From Acanthosoma haemorrhoidale (lineage: Eukaryota > Arthropoda > Insecta > Hemiptera > Acanthosomatidae), in the NCBI GenBank assembly GCA_930367205.1, contig OV884009.1, positions 85,085,189-85,149,188 of the forward strand: a stretch of DNA of 64,000 nucleotides, written 5' to 3'. Of the stretch, positions 20,130-31,332 are shown one piece after another. Positions within the stretch are counted from its first letter, which is position 1. Each line of letters starts with the position of its first letter. Both the position numbers and the translations under genes were made by a program. The notes beneath the pieces were generated by a model. It saw only the letters and a list, made by a program, of their open reading frames with translations, searched no databases and had not been told where the DNA came from.

Positions 20130-23100
20130 ATTACACGGACAGTCTCCCAAAAATAAAAGACAAAAAAGGCAAGACATGGCTGATTGACACTGGAGCTTCT
20201 AAAAATTATATCAATCCCTGTTCCTTACCCGAGGGAACAAAAATTAATTCGGAAGACTTTGTAATGAAAACTCCTACAGGCAGAGCCGAAGGCACTCAAA
20301 GCGCCATAATCGATCTCTATCCCCTGTTAGGAATTCAAGCAAAGGTAAAAATGCTAATTTACCCCTTTAGCAATCGTTTCGATATTCTTTTAGGATACGA
20401 AACGATGAAAGAACTGAAAACTGAAATAAAATGTCACAATGACGAAATAATAATAAACGGAACCAAACATAACCTGGAAAATGAAATTTACTATATAAAT
20501 GACTTACAGACAATAAAACAACTAATTAGAACAGACCACATTGATAACAAGCTTTCGGACGAACTTGTGGTACTGATTGGTAAATATGGTGAAATAATAA
20601 AAACAAATGAAGAAAAATTACGCGCGACAAATTTAATTAAACACAAAATAAACACAAAAAACGAAAACCCTTGCTACACTAGGAACTATCGGTACCCCGT
20701 GCAATTCAAAAATCAAATAAATGAAGAAGTCGCGAATTTATTAAAAAATAACATTATTAGAAAGAGTAACTCCCCATACAACTCACCAGTATGGATAGTA
20801 CCAAAAAAAATGGATGCCTCAGGCATAAAAAAAGTTCGAATGGTAATAGACTACCGAAAACTGAACGAAATGACGACTAATGACAAATACCCACTACCCA
20901 ACATTGAAGACTTACTAAACAGACTACAAAAAGCAAAAATATTCTCAACAATAGACCTTGCATCAGGATTCCATCAAATCGAAATGGATCCAGATTCAAT
21001 ACCAAAAACCGCATTTAGTACAGAAGACGGACACTTTGAATTCTTACGAATGCCCTACGGACTTTGTAACGCACCACCCACATTCCAACGAGCCATGAAT
21101 ATGATGATAGCGAACGTCCCTAACGCTATGATATACATTGACGACATAATCATTTACTCAAACACAATACAAGAACACCTAGAACATCTCGAAAACGTAT
21201 TCCAAAAGTTAAAAGAACATGCACTTTCTATCCAACTAGACAAGACTGAATTTTTTAAAACTGAAATCCCCTTCTTAGGATATATTGTCACTCCCGACGG
21301 ACTAAAAACTAACCACAAGAAAATAGAAGCAATCACAAAATTACCATACCCAAACAACGAAAAAACGACTAGACAATTTCTCGGAATGACCGGATACTAC
21401 CGAAAATTCATAAAAGACTATGCGAAAATAACGAAACCAATTTCGAAATCACTACAGACTAAAACATACGAGACAGAAGAAATAAAAAAGGCTTGTGACA
21501 TACTAAAAACCCTCATGACAAATTCACCAATATTAGCATACCCGGACTGGAATAAGACATTTTACTTAACGACAGACGCAAGTGATAAAGCCATCGGCTC
21601 GGTGCTATCGCAAAAAGATAACGACGGAATAGAACACCCAGTAGCATTCGCCTCACGAGTATTACAGCCTCCCGAGATAAACTATTCAACAATTGAAAAA
21701 GAACTTTTAGCAATTGTTTGGTCTACACACCATTTCAAACCATACTTGTACGGTACTAAATTCCAATTACTAACTGACCACAAACCATTAAAATGGATCT
21801 ATACAATGAAAAACGGAAACACCAGAATCATGAAATGGATCTGGAAATTACAGGACTTTGAATTTGACATAAACCACATTAATGGAAAAACAAATTACGT
21901 AGCGGACTTACTATCACGACAAAACGAGAACTTAGAACAAAACACAAATACTAACCATATAGACGGAGATTTTGACGAATTTCTAAACGAACTAGCAATA
22001 CTCCCGTTAGACGAGAACCCAGACTATGACACACTTATAGAAGAATTAGAAAACATGACTCAAACAGAACTAATAAATGACGCAATTAGTACATGTGGAG
22101 CAACTGTTCACTCCCAACGATCATCCAACGAACAAATTTGGATAGTAGACAATGACAAGAATATTAATATAGAGAAACATCAGATAATAATAAAAAAGGG
22201 AATAAAAGAAATAAACTTTACTAAACCATTCAACAAAAAAAGACATGAAATTAAATTTGACAACTTAGAAGACTTAGAATCACTAATCGAACAATTTATT
22301 AGACCCAAAATTACTTATGGAATTTACTGTGAACCAGATATCCCATTACTCCAACCATGGTACGATAAAACATTTAAAGACATTTCTAGACTAATACAAG
22401 AATCATACCCAACAGTTAAACTAAAAAGATACAAAAACTATGTAACCGATATCTTAGACAAAGAAGGACAAATTGAAATAATTAATGACTACCACATAGG
22501 AAAAACATCCCACAGAGGCACAATCGAAACATACGACAAACTTAGAAAATTATACTACTTCCCGTTAATGAAAGAAACAATTAATGACTTTATTAACAAT
22601 TGCAAGACATGTAAGAAAACTAAATACGAACGCAACCCTATAAAAGCAAAATACATGATAACACCAACACCAAATAGACCGTTCGAAGAATTAATGATAG
22701 ACACATTACATTTTGACAGAAAATACATAGTAACTATAATTGACACATTCTCAAAAAGACTATTTACACACATGATACCAGCCGTAACTTGAATTAACAT
22801 ATGCGAAGCCATTAAACTTTACTTAACACTATATCCAACACCCGTATCGATAAAAATGGACAACGGCAAAGAATATAAAAATAATTTAGTACTCAACTTC
22901 TTACAAACTAACGAAATCGAACCAATTTACGTGACCCCAGGAAATCCTAATTCATTAGGAACACTAAACAGAGCACATAGTACACTCATCGAAATATTAC
23001 GAACACTTAACGAAAAAGAACTAACAAACACATCATTAAATAACAGACTAATGCTAGCAACAATAGCATACAACAATACCTTAAACTCTAAACTAAACAT

Positions 23101-23539
23101 GACACCGGACGAAATAACATTCGGAATAACAAGAAGACCTAACAAACAAATAGAAATAAAAGAACAATACGTACAAAAATACCATGACGAAAAGAACATA
23201 ATACATGAACTAATACGGAATAAAATCGTGACAGAAAAAGAAAATAGAACAGAATTATTAAATACAAATCGCGAAGACCCACCTGACATAAATGACGAAC
23301 AGATATATATAAAAACAACCCATCACCGCAAATACAATAATCCCTACAGACCCGTACTATTGTACAAAGACAGAAACGAAACAAACAAAGCACACGTTAA
23401 TAGAATCAAAAGACCACGTAAACAACACTTGAGACCGAGACCAAACATTACTGTTTCAGAAGGAGAAAATGAATCCTACTCGGACAGTACTAATCCAGAC
23501 ACTTCTATGGACATTAACATATACTATGACAGTGACTGA
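20081..23539 (+). CDS. errantivirus pol, broken in integrase
   Basis: Entered by -1 frameshift. Order: protease (WLIDTGASKNYINP), RT (SPYNSPVWIVPKK, FSTIDLASGFHQIEM, PYGLCNAPPTFQR, intact YIDD box), RNase H (TTDASDKAIGSVLSQ, EKELLAIVWSTHHFKPYLYG), integrase with HHCC finger (HIGKTSHRG ... CKTC) and core. A TGA at 22790-22792 interrupts the core between the first Asp (LMIDTLHF) and second Asp (IKMDNGKEY); the same frame continues to 23539. Where the third catalytic residue is expected, the sequence reads TLNRAHSTL, with Asn instead of Glu, while the intact neighbour element has IERLHSTL. Both changes predict a dead integrase. The 3' end overlaps env by 71 nt in another frame. Confidence 0.92.
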
Positions 23540-25019
23540 TATAAGAGATAACCCCGGAGTCCTACATTACACTATAAAGAACGCAAAGGTAATAGAAAAT
23601 TACTACAGGACATACCATTTTTATGACATTAGCTTACTTGACAAGGAACTAAACAATATACAGAACAATGTACCATCTTATAGGGACCTACCGACATACC
23701 CTATAATCAAAAACCTTATCATACAAACACAAAACAAATTAAACCTATTAAAATCACACAACAAACGAACTAAGAGAGGACTAATAAACGGACTTGGAAC
23801 AGCTCTCAGCTGGCTTACTGGCACCATGACAGCTGATGACAAATCACATTATGACGAAGTAATAAATGAGTTAGGACGGAACAACTATAATATAGAACAC
23901 AACATAGAACAAGACATAAAACTTAATAAACACGTAATTAAAAACTTTCAAAAGGACATACAATTAATTAATAATAATTTTAAAACAGAACAAGACAACA
24001 TAATGAAGATAAACAAGGAAATGACATTCTTTGACATGTACATAATTCTGACACACCTACACAACAAAATAGATGAACTTACATTAACACTGGAACTATG
24101 CAAAATTGGCATCACACACTCATCATTAATGTCCCAAATACTACATGACATAAACCAAAATGTAAATCTAGCTTCTAGGAATCCTGAAATCCTGTGGATA
24201 ATGAGTAAAATTCACTGCACTACTCATAATGAAACACTCCATATCTTTGTAGACCTTCCTAAGGCAACCCTAAATATAAAGACTTATTTACTCATACCTT
24301 CGCCTGTAAAAATTAACAACCAATATGTAACTTTAGATATAGACGAAACTATTATAATAAAAAAATTTAATATGTTATATACAACAAATTGTACATTTTT
24401 AAACAATGAATATTACTGTAAAAACCTTTTTATTTTAAATAATACTTGTATAAATAATATTATTTCATCTGGAACGATGAATGCATGCAAATATAAATTA
24501 ACCAATACTAACATTAGATATATAGATAATATAAACAGTTTTATAACTACTAACCTCTCCAAATTAGACAATTGCCTTACTAATGATACTGTATACCTAC
24601 CACCCGTTAGCTTACTCACCCTAGATCAAAATGATTGTTATAAAGAACTCCCCAAAATTTCAAGACATATAATAGACTCCACCATAAACAAATTGTACAA
24701 TAAAATAGATATAGATGTAATCGCAAATATAAGCGAAATAGAAAACCTAAATATAACAGACATAGTTTTAGAACCACTTATATTTAATCAATCCAATACT
24801 TATTTTTATTTTTATTTAATTATAGGGGCAGCTATTATAATTGTAATCCTCTACTACCTTAAAAAATGTAAAACTACCAATTCCTTACAAAACCCTACAC
24901 CAACCATCCCAGTTGTATACCATCCCGGACAACAAGAGCCTATCAACATTTTGGCAACAAGGGTTTATCGCCCAAATAACAGCCCTCATGCACCCGCAGC
25001 CATCAACTTAATTTCTTGA
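23469..25019 (+). CDS. errantivirus env (baculovirus F-like fusion glycoprotein)
   Basis: Uninterrupted 516-residue frame. The hydrophobic N-terminus (residues about 7-20) can serve as signal peptide. A furin-type R-T-K-R is at residues 100-103, followed at once by a Gly/Leu-rich fusion-peptide-like stretch and then LSWLTGTM and a D-D-K-S-H-Y-D run. This layout is typical of baculovirus F and errantivirus envelope proteins. A long helical, Asn-rich region follows. A transmembrane segment lies at about 445-464, then Lys/Cys residues and a 48-residue cytoplasmic tail. Several N-x-T/S sites are present. The ATG lies inside the end of pol in a different frame, so expression probably needs a spliced subgenomic RNA, as known for gypsy; I did not pin down the splice sites. 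Confidence 0.9.
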   Translation: MNPTRTVLIQTLLWTLTYTMTVTDIRDNPGVLHYTIKNAKVIENYYRTYHFYDISLLDKELNNIQNNVPSYRDLPTYPIIKNLIIQTQNKLNLLKSHNKRTKRGLINGLGTALSWLTGTMTADDKSHYDEVINELGRNNYNIEHNIEQDIKLNKHVIKNFQKDIQLINNNFKTEQDNIMKINKEMTFFDMYIILTHLHNKIDELTLTLELCKIGITHSSLMSQILHDINQNVNLASRNPEILWIMSKIHCTTHNETLHIFVDLPKATLNIKTYLLIPSPVKINNQYVTLDIDETIIIKKFNMLYTTNCTFLNNEYYCKNLFILNNTCINNIISSGTMNACKYKLTNTNIRYIDNINSFITTNLSKLDNCLTNDTVYLPPVSLLTLDQNDCYKELPKISRHIIDSTINKLYNKIDIDVIANISEIENLNITDIVLEPLIFNQSNTYFYFYLIIGAAIIIVILYYLKKCKTTNSLQNPTPTIPVVYHPGQQEPINILATRVYRPNNSPHAPAAINLIS

Positions 25020-25046
25020 TGGAACAAGAAACCTAAAGTCGGAAGG

Positions 25047-25298
25047 AGTTATGGAAGCAGCTGACACACGCACACCGGCAGACAACGCCCAGCTGACACC
25101 TGCACCATCGCCTAAGTCAGCACTCCTTAATCTAATCTGTCATTATATAATCCTTCCTTTCCTCTCACCAGCTCTCATTCATCTCGTTACTGTACCCCTG
25201 ACGTATTACTTAATCACTTTGTCATATAAGTTGTATTCTTTTGTCTAGTTAATAAACTACTTTTTAAAAAGGCCCCTTTGGTCTTCAATTATTTAACT
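25047..25298 (+). repeat. 3' LTR of errantivirus
   Basis: 252 bp identical by eye to the 5' LTR, preceded by a purine-rich AAAGTCGGAAGG that fits a polypurine tract. Confidence 0.92.
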
Positions 25299-25510
25299 GA
25301 TGAAGGTAGCCGTGGCCCTACAAACTTTACCTAGTAGCGTCTCACACGGCAATCCAGTCTGGTTCTCTCCAGTTCAAACACGACTTAGGGATCTGGATGG
25401 TTTTCGCCTACCCTTAGATACCGAGTGTGAACTACCTATAAACCTACCCTGGTCCTCTTCTTCTGAACATAGTGCTTTGTCGGGGCACACCTTATAATAT
25501 CTTATGGAGT
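25299..25510 (+). repeat. LTR-like repeat, right part
   Basis: It continues the repeat interrupted at 18444. It ends with GAACATAGTGCTTTGTCGGGGCACA ... TATGGAGTCAGATC, which recurs at about 48124-48174 and, more diverged, at 39803-39865. Confidence 0.6.
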
Positions 25511-25782
25511 CAGATCAAAACGAATTAGGCTGTTCGTCGACTAGACCGGCAGCCAGGGTGAAAGACCACAGGTCCACCCGCCTTATCTCTCTCTAGGCGC
25601 TCGCCGGACGGCGGCTAGAGGTTGTAGCGACCCTAGCCCGCGGCGGGCGTCTCCTCCTCACTTTGGGGATATTCGACAATATTGACCCGACACTATTATT
25701 ACACTATATATGTTTGTTTGTTACAGGGTTAACTCACCAGACTGTCGTTTGTCAGTAATCTGTATTGGGACACCGCGGCGAT

Positions 25783-26125
25783 ATGTCTAATGTCCAGGTG
25801 TTACAAAATGCATTCACCGTGGATTCTGCAGAGACGAAGTAAGTAATTTAGTTTTTCTTCTCCACACTTCTGGCTGCAGCAGGACCAGGAAATGCCACAA
25901 CCCGCTTGAGGTGTCTCTAACTTGACTCTAAGTGAATATGAACTCAAGCTTTGGTTCATTCAAGCAGAGGTCGCATTCCATGTCTGCCGCAGAACTATCT
26001 CTAAAGCGTTTCACATGAAAATGACCCGGCTAGACTTAGTTACAGCTCTCCCAGTCATTGACTTAGGGCCAAATCCTATTATAATTGTCCAACATATTCC
26101 GGAACATATCAATCCTAATTCATAG
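25783..26125 (+). pseudogene. gag-like remnant downstream of the LTR-like repeat
   Basis: A short frame from ATG 25783 (MSNVQVLQNAFTVDSAETK) ends in a stop. A second frame then reads ELKLWFIQAEVAFHV and VTALPVIDLGP. The LWF-Q-E-F signature resembles gag of CsRn1/Mag-type Gypsy elements. If right, 17.99-26.1 kb is the 5' end of such an element, into which the errantivirus jumped. Evidence is modest: one short motif and the position after an LTR-like repeat. Confidence 0.4.
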
Positions 26126-26715
26126 CTACAAATGAATACTTAATGTTTCCATAATTATTTTACACCCACTCTACGATGCATCCTCATGTTACTAACATAC
26201 TGATCTGACAGGTGGGCCTGAGGAGCCGCCTGGACGCTGGTCAAACACTAGGGCGTTTGGCGTTATATTTTACCCTCCCCCTCTGTTCCATAATTGGTTA
26301 TTGAATCTTGCATGCCGAGGTACCTAGAAGCTGTAATAAAGGCTTGGGGAGCTAGTACTCAGTACCAGAGTTATTGTTGTATGAAAAAATTATGTAAAAT
26401 AACAAAGAAAATGATGCGATGAAAAACTAAATTAATTGTTTTGTTTTTTTAATTTAATCCAATGGATTTGAAATGATTCCATTTACTTTAAATTAATAAA
26501 TTAACTCCAGAAAGAATGATGAAAAGTAAAAACATTAAAATTAAAGCAATATAAACTTTTGAAGTATGCGGTTTTGTTTTGCTGGTGAGTAAGTAGTTAG
26601 GTAATAGTAGCGAGCATAAGTGTAACAGATCCCCAAACACCCGGTATGCGAACGGAACTAAGATGGCACCCCAGCCCCTCCTGTTTGTAAATGCTAACTC
26701 CAGGTTAGAACTTAC
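26126..26715. other. No gene seen; possible further LTR-like tail
   Basis: CTGTAATAAAGGCTTGGGGAGC at about 26330 looks like a polyadenylation/U5-type end, but no partner copy was found. The remainder is AT-rich and leads into a host exon. Confidence 0.3.
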
Positions 26716-26863
26716 CAGCATATTTTTTTCATACCATCTGATGGCTGTTGCATCTTCAGATCGTGGTTCTTAGAAAGGGTTTGAAGCTGCTGCTGGTACT
26801 TGACGACGCATACTTCATAATCCGATGTCAATTTATTCATGCATGGCGCATGTCTGAGAAACT
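26716..26863 (-). CDS. Host gene exon (secreted Cys-rich protein)
   Basis: Minus strand: a TTTTTTTTTTCAG acceptor, 148 nt, then donor GTAAGTT. Two bases (AG) complete the split Glu codon begun in exon 47109-47251. The frame reads EFLRHAPCMNKLTSDYEVC, VVKYQQQLQTLSKN, HDLKMQQPSDGMKKIC, and ends with TG. With the first base of exon 3899-4013 this makes Trp. The FLRHAPCM motif, here following a YQE segment across the junction, is what I remember from a secreted arthropod family of unknown function. A weaker donor (GTATGA) lies 18 nt earlier, but only the GTAAGTT donor gives the phase needed for the next exon. Confidence 0.8.
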
Positions 26864-27567
26864 CTGAAAAAAAAAAGAATGGATTAGCTTTAAAGCATTA
26901 TTTAGAAGTAATCAGCAAGCATACACACATTGAACAACTTAGTTTCCGAGCTCAGAGGGGGAGAGGCTCAACTTTCATTTAGATAAAAGGCGATGAACTT
27001 TTGTTTGCTTGTCTGTATTGCAGTATGCTTGCTCTATAGCAGTCATGAAAAAAAATTCAATTAATCTAAAGTGTTATTGGTATATACCACAAAATCTCGA
27101 AATATGCTTATAAATACTATAGCTGGAAGTGCGGGGCGATTACGCTAACTTATAAAATTTCTCAAGTCTCGGAAGCTATTTAAGATTTAGAGTTATGATA
27201 TTTTTGTTGTGGTTATAGATAAATGACGATAACAAAAAAAAAAAACTTTAAAGATTTTGAAAAATAAAGTTTTGAGCGATCGGAAATCCCTTATTTAGTA
27301 CCCAGTATTTTTTACACAAGGAATTAATAATATTAAAGTGACTGACGAGGAGAAAGACCCAAGTTTGGATTTTTCTTGATATTATTTGTTTACTTTTTAT
27401 GTTCTTAATTTCGTTTGTATATATCTTAAACAATACAATTAGTTAATGTTAGGAAATTTTTATCATAATTATTATAATATCTTTGATTTATTGGTGAAAA
27501 AAATGGTTAGTAAATCTGAAATACCCTTGACTATCTGGAGTTCATTTTTTTTTTTTTTTTTTTTTTA
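26864..27567. other. Intronic AT-rich DNA
   Basis: No domain-bearing frame. A poly-T run at about 27545-27566 precedes the LINE chimera. Confidence 0.5.
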
Positions 27568-27965
27568 AACCTTATACTAACCCTATTCCTAATCCTACAA
27601 CCTTACCTTTCAAACCCTTTCTTCCAAGTCCGCTGTGGTTTAGAATATTCTAACTACTATCCCATTAAAGCAGGAGTTCCACAGGGCAGCTTCCTGGGTC
27701 CCATCCTCTATAATCTACGCGGCTGACGTAGGAGCGTGGGGGACTCCCCAAGACTCCGCTTCCTCCTTCGCATGCGAGGGAGGTGACAACCTTGTGGACT
27801 TGGGGGGCCTCTGGGCTGTTTGTAAATATTGTATGAATGAGCGAGTGAGTGATGAATTGTAAATATGGTATGAATGATAATATTTATCTCAATTACTCAT
27901 AGCCTAATAAAAGGCAGATTGTAATTTTATCTTGATAAAATTGATTGAAAGTTTAAAAAAAATCA
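27568..27965 (+). mobile_element. Internally deleted LINE family A copy
   Basis: The left part (27568-27715) matches the RT region of the copy at 40.6-41.57 kb: TTTCAAACC, the RCGLEYSNYYPIKAGVPQG block, and sequence up to YNL. It then jumps, near a shared GCTGANGT, into the 3' untranslated end (27718-27960) ending CAGATTGTAATTTTATC, followed by an A-rich stretch. It can encode nothing. Confidence 0.75.
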
Positions 27966-28479
27966 AAAAAAAAAACCTTATCTATGGAGGGAATTGATTT
28001 TTCTTTCTCAATACCGAGAAAGATTTTCGCCAGCAGTGACGCAGCTCATTGCCGGGGGACGGGGGACTAAGATACGTCGTTCTATTGGCCCGTGTACTTT
28101 CTTCCCCGCCATAAAGTGTATTTTATTACTGGAATTAATTTTGGTACTTGACTATTTAAGTAATCTGCCTTGTCACGAAAAAGCACAACACGAATCTACA
28201 TACTCCTACTTAAGCTACAATCAAGGGACTGTGTAGCGTGCCCAATCATTCAATTATGCTAATTCAGTAGCCTAACTTAGAGAGGAATTCAAAATATGTG
28301 GCTGTTCAAAAATACTTTTCTTGGTTACCTCCTACACGCTTGGGTTAAAAATTATTCATAATAGAAACCTGAAGAAATTGATTATTGCTGAGCCGAAAGA
28401 GACCGACTTCATTTTAAAAAGAGGATTTTGGAGAGTCGTATTTCTGCCCCTCTGTTAAAAAGGAAATGGAACCTTGGGA
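27966..28479. other. No gene seen
   Basis: A plus frame at 27994-28236 has no recognisable motif. The rest is AT-rich. Confidence 0.4.
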
Positions 28480-28937
28480 GATGCTCCACGCTCCTTCATC
28501 AGCTACATCATCCTAAACGTGTAGGAGTGTGGGAGAGCCACATACGCTCAGGAGATGATTGGAGAAACTGGCCATTGCCAACTTAACTTTGAGAAGGTTT
28601 ATGGTGAACCTGTATAATGACTTCAATGTTGCATTAGGGTAATTGGGTACGTTTTGGTGAACTTTTAAGAGATGTTATCAAGGATGTAAGATATATTAAG
28701 AATGTTGCGAAGAGCTCTAATGCTAACGTAATATGGGGCATTAACTTCTTAACTAATCGAGGCTTTTGATTGAAAGGATTGGATACGCATGTTGTTAAAC
28801 CGTTCCGGTGTGGTTCATAACTGGATGACTTTGTAAATTAGTAGTTTATTTTTTATTGGGGATGTCATTTATGGAGTTGTCCAAAGAATTTGTTTGGTTC
28901 TCCTCTTTAGTTTAGTCTCGTGTGTGTTCCATGTTAG
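28480..28937 (-). mobile_element. Old LINE family A copy, 3' part
   Basis: It aligns, with many substitutions, to 40.53-41.07 kb: CCACATACGCTCAGGAGATGATTGGAGAAACTGGCCATTGCC-type sequence, then GAAAGGATTGGATACGC, and GTCTCGTGTGTGTTCCATGT. The alignment breaks at 28937 and resumes at 29533, so this and the next piece are one copy split by an insertion. Confidence 0.65.
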
Positions 28938-29532
28938 TTTTTTTGGGTTTTTTTTTTCCCCTTTTATAGCCTGTTTAAATTTGCAGATAATTATAGCGGG
29001 GCACCGTACAGCAGAGCTGGCCGGAGGACACATTTATATATCATCAATTTGAGACGAAGCGACAGGTTGGGTGAAGTTGACAAGTGCGATAGCCGGTAAG
29101 ACCTGTGTCGTACTTTTTCTATTTTATTACTAAAATGAGTAGAGAAATGGAGATGCCTATCTATGTGTATACCCAGATAGTGCATTAAGAAAGCTGGTGA
29201 GTTTTCTTGCCCTCCTATACTATACGATTTTGGCAAGGATTTTTTCCCCTTTTGGAGGGAGAAGATTATGCAGTCGGTCTTCCCGGCGTTTACACTGATG
29301 TTTAACATGCTCGGCCTGTGTAAGAGCTCTTTGTGCACTCATGCTGCTGCTGTAAACAGCAATGTCGTCGGTGAAAGCGATTACAGTAGCTTTCTTATAG
29401 TTTGTCCCAACAATTTCAGTGTACATGCTGAAAAGAACCGGAGACAGAACCGCACCTTGAGGAACTCCACAAGTCAGAGGGATTGGGTTAGAGAGGCAAT
29501 GACCCACCCGTACCCTCATTGATCTTTAACAT
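28938..29532 (-). mobile_element. LINE (family B-like) inserted into the family A copy
   Basis: Minus-strand RT fragments: LTCGVPQGAVLSPVLFSMY, ATVIAFTDDIAVYSSS (FTDD instead of FADD/YADD), MHYLGIHIDRHLHFSTHFSN, and LRPALLYGAPL. The left end on the plus strand is T-rich, i.e. a poly-A tail of a minus-strand element. ATGTTAG occurs immediately outside both ends (28931-28937 and 29533-29539) and fits a target-site duplication. It is 5'-truncated and frame-broken. Confidence 0.75.
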
Positions 29533-29640
29533 ATGTTAGTCTTTTGTCAAGATGGAAGCCTAACTACCTTACTGTCTCGGATATAGTAAAAGGGATGGAA
29601 TCGAAAACAACTGATTGACAGGACATGCGACGCGAGGGGG
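29533..29640 (-). mobile_element. Old LINE family A copy, continuation
   Basis: It resumes the alignment with GTCTTTTGTCAAGATGGAAGCCTAA, matching 41077-41165 of the better copy, and ends near a poly-G run. Confidence 0.6.
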
Positions 29641-30630
29641 GGGGGGGGGGGTCAAAATAATGCGGACACGGGTACAATATTGACATTTTTTTTTCCTTTC
29701 ATAAAAAAACAACTTTTATTTAGCTTCCTTTAAGACGCATTTTTGTTAAATTGTGTACTTAGTGTAATCATTGATTGTGTTGATTACGTATTATATGTTT
29801 ACTTTTTACACATGTAATTTGGGCTGCTCCTTTCAATCCCACCGCTAGGTACGTAGCACCGCACCTCTGATTCAAAGTCGTGTACACATATTTAACGGTG
29901 TGATATGCTATCTAGCTAACCATAAAAACTGTAGTAGGATAAAAAAGCATTAGAGGAAAGATTAATGACAAATAAATATAAATATAATTAAATTAAAAGA
30001 GATAACGTTTATGAATGGCAGAAATAAAACGAACAACGTAGATAGAGAGTGATGAAAGGAAAGCATACAGCCACTGGGTGAAGGCCGACCAGTTGAAGCG
30101 GCGTATTTCCAAGTCGCATTCTCTCACAATAATTATAATTTCTGTGAATCTGTTATTTATTGTGAAAAATGTCAGTATGTACTCTTATTAGTAGGTCTTA
30201 GGACTAGTGGCCTCACCACATATTAAGGGCTTTGTTATAATCAGAATCCCTTATCTATTTCACCTGCGTATCTTTCTGTCATTTCTGGTCTTTGTAGTCA
30301 CCTGTCCAAGCTAGAGACATGACAAGTCTATGTCTTATTCAATACAAGAATGACATACAGTTCCATATATAGAGATTAAATTTTGTATGAAAATCTTACA
30401 TAATACCACACAAATGCTAAAGATGACGTGACCTCATAAAAAATACTGAATAAAACGTCGATTGTTTATGAGAAAATAATTATTTTCTTACAAAATTAAG
30501 ATGGCTATAACATTAAAGGCCTTGACAATTTGATCAGTATGTGTATTATGTGTAGGGATATCATTAGAATATTATTACAAAAAGAAATTAAAGCGGTAAG
30601 TAAATTACAAATCCCAACCCTAACGCTCGC
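29641..30630. other. No gene seen; poly-G run
   Basis: A G homopolymer of about 15 bases lies at 29637-29651. The rest is AT-rich without recognisable frames. Confidence 0.4.
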
Positions 30631-31332
30631 TCACTGTCACGCGTTTATAGCAGGTCACGAGGCCACTGCCGTTTCAGTCTCCGAGGAGGATTATAGGGAT
30701 GAGTGGCGCAGTGAAATGACTGTGCTACAGGATTAGGGTGGTTGGAAAGGCTACTGTGGAATTTCGTAAACTTGGAAGGGATGAGTTCTAGAATGTAGGG
30801 TATATTAAGGTCGTTATGAAGGGTTTTGTTGCTGACGTAATAAGGGGCATTTACTATTGTTCTCAGGACTTTTGATTGAAAGGATTGGATACGCTTGATG
30901 TTCGACTTTTTTGCTGTCCCCCATAGCTCTATTCCGTATGTCCAGATTGGTTTAAGTATAACTTTGTAGATTAGTAGTTTATTTTCTATTGAGAGGTGGG
31001 ATGTCCTTTGAAGTAGTCTGTACAGTTGTCCAAAGCGTCTGTTTAGTTCTTGTCTTTTTAGTCTCGTATGTGGGTTCCAGGTCAGTCGTTTGTCAAGATG
31101 GAAGCCTAAGTACCGTACTGTCTCGGATACAGGGAGAGGAATAGAATTAAAATAAACTAGTGGACAAGACTTGCGACAAAGGGTGAAGGTAATGTGGGAG
31201 CATTTTGCTTCATTAACTTTGATCCGCCATTGATTGCACCAATACTCGATCTCGTCAAGGTGTTTTTGAAGGTTATGGGATGCTATGTCGGGGTCTGGAT
31301 GGGATGACAAGACTGCAGTGTCATCTGCAAAT
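30631..31332 (-). mobile_element. LINE family A fragment (RT C-terminal part)
   Basis: A 221-residue open frame (30645-31310, minus) covers the RT thumb and C-terminal region. It begins just after the FADD box and includes YLGFHLDKRLTWNPHTRLKR, YKVILKPIWTYGIELWGTA and IQSFQSKVLRTIVNAPYYVS, ending PRDLL. It is about 90% similar by eye to the copy at 40.64-41.57 kb. Similarity stops right after the DDTAVL codons at about 31332, so it is 5'-truncated. It lacks the 3' untranslated end seen in the other copies. Confidence 0.85.

Larger units (their letters stand above)
18445..25298 (+). mobile_element. Errantivirus (insect endogenous retrovirus) with env
   Basis: The 6.85-kb element has LTR-primer site-gag-pol-env-LTR order. 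The two 252-bp LTRs look identical. GAT lies directly outside both ends and may be the target duplication, though 3 bp is shorter than the 4 bp usual for the group. Gag, protease, RT and RNase H are open. Integrase carries one in-frame TGA and lacks the expected catalytic Glu. Env is uninterrupted. It inserted within an older LTR-like repeat. Young LTRs combined with a defective integrase suggest it was mobilised by a working relative or was damaged soon after insertion. Confidence 0.93.
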
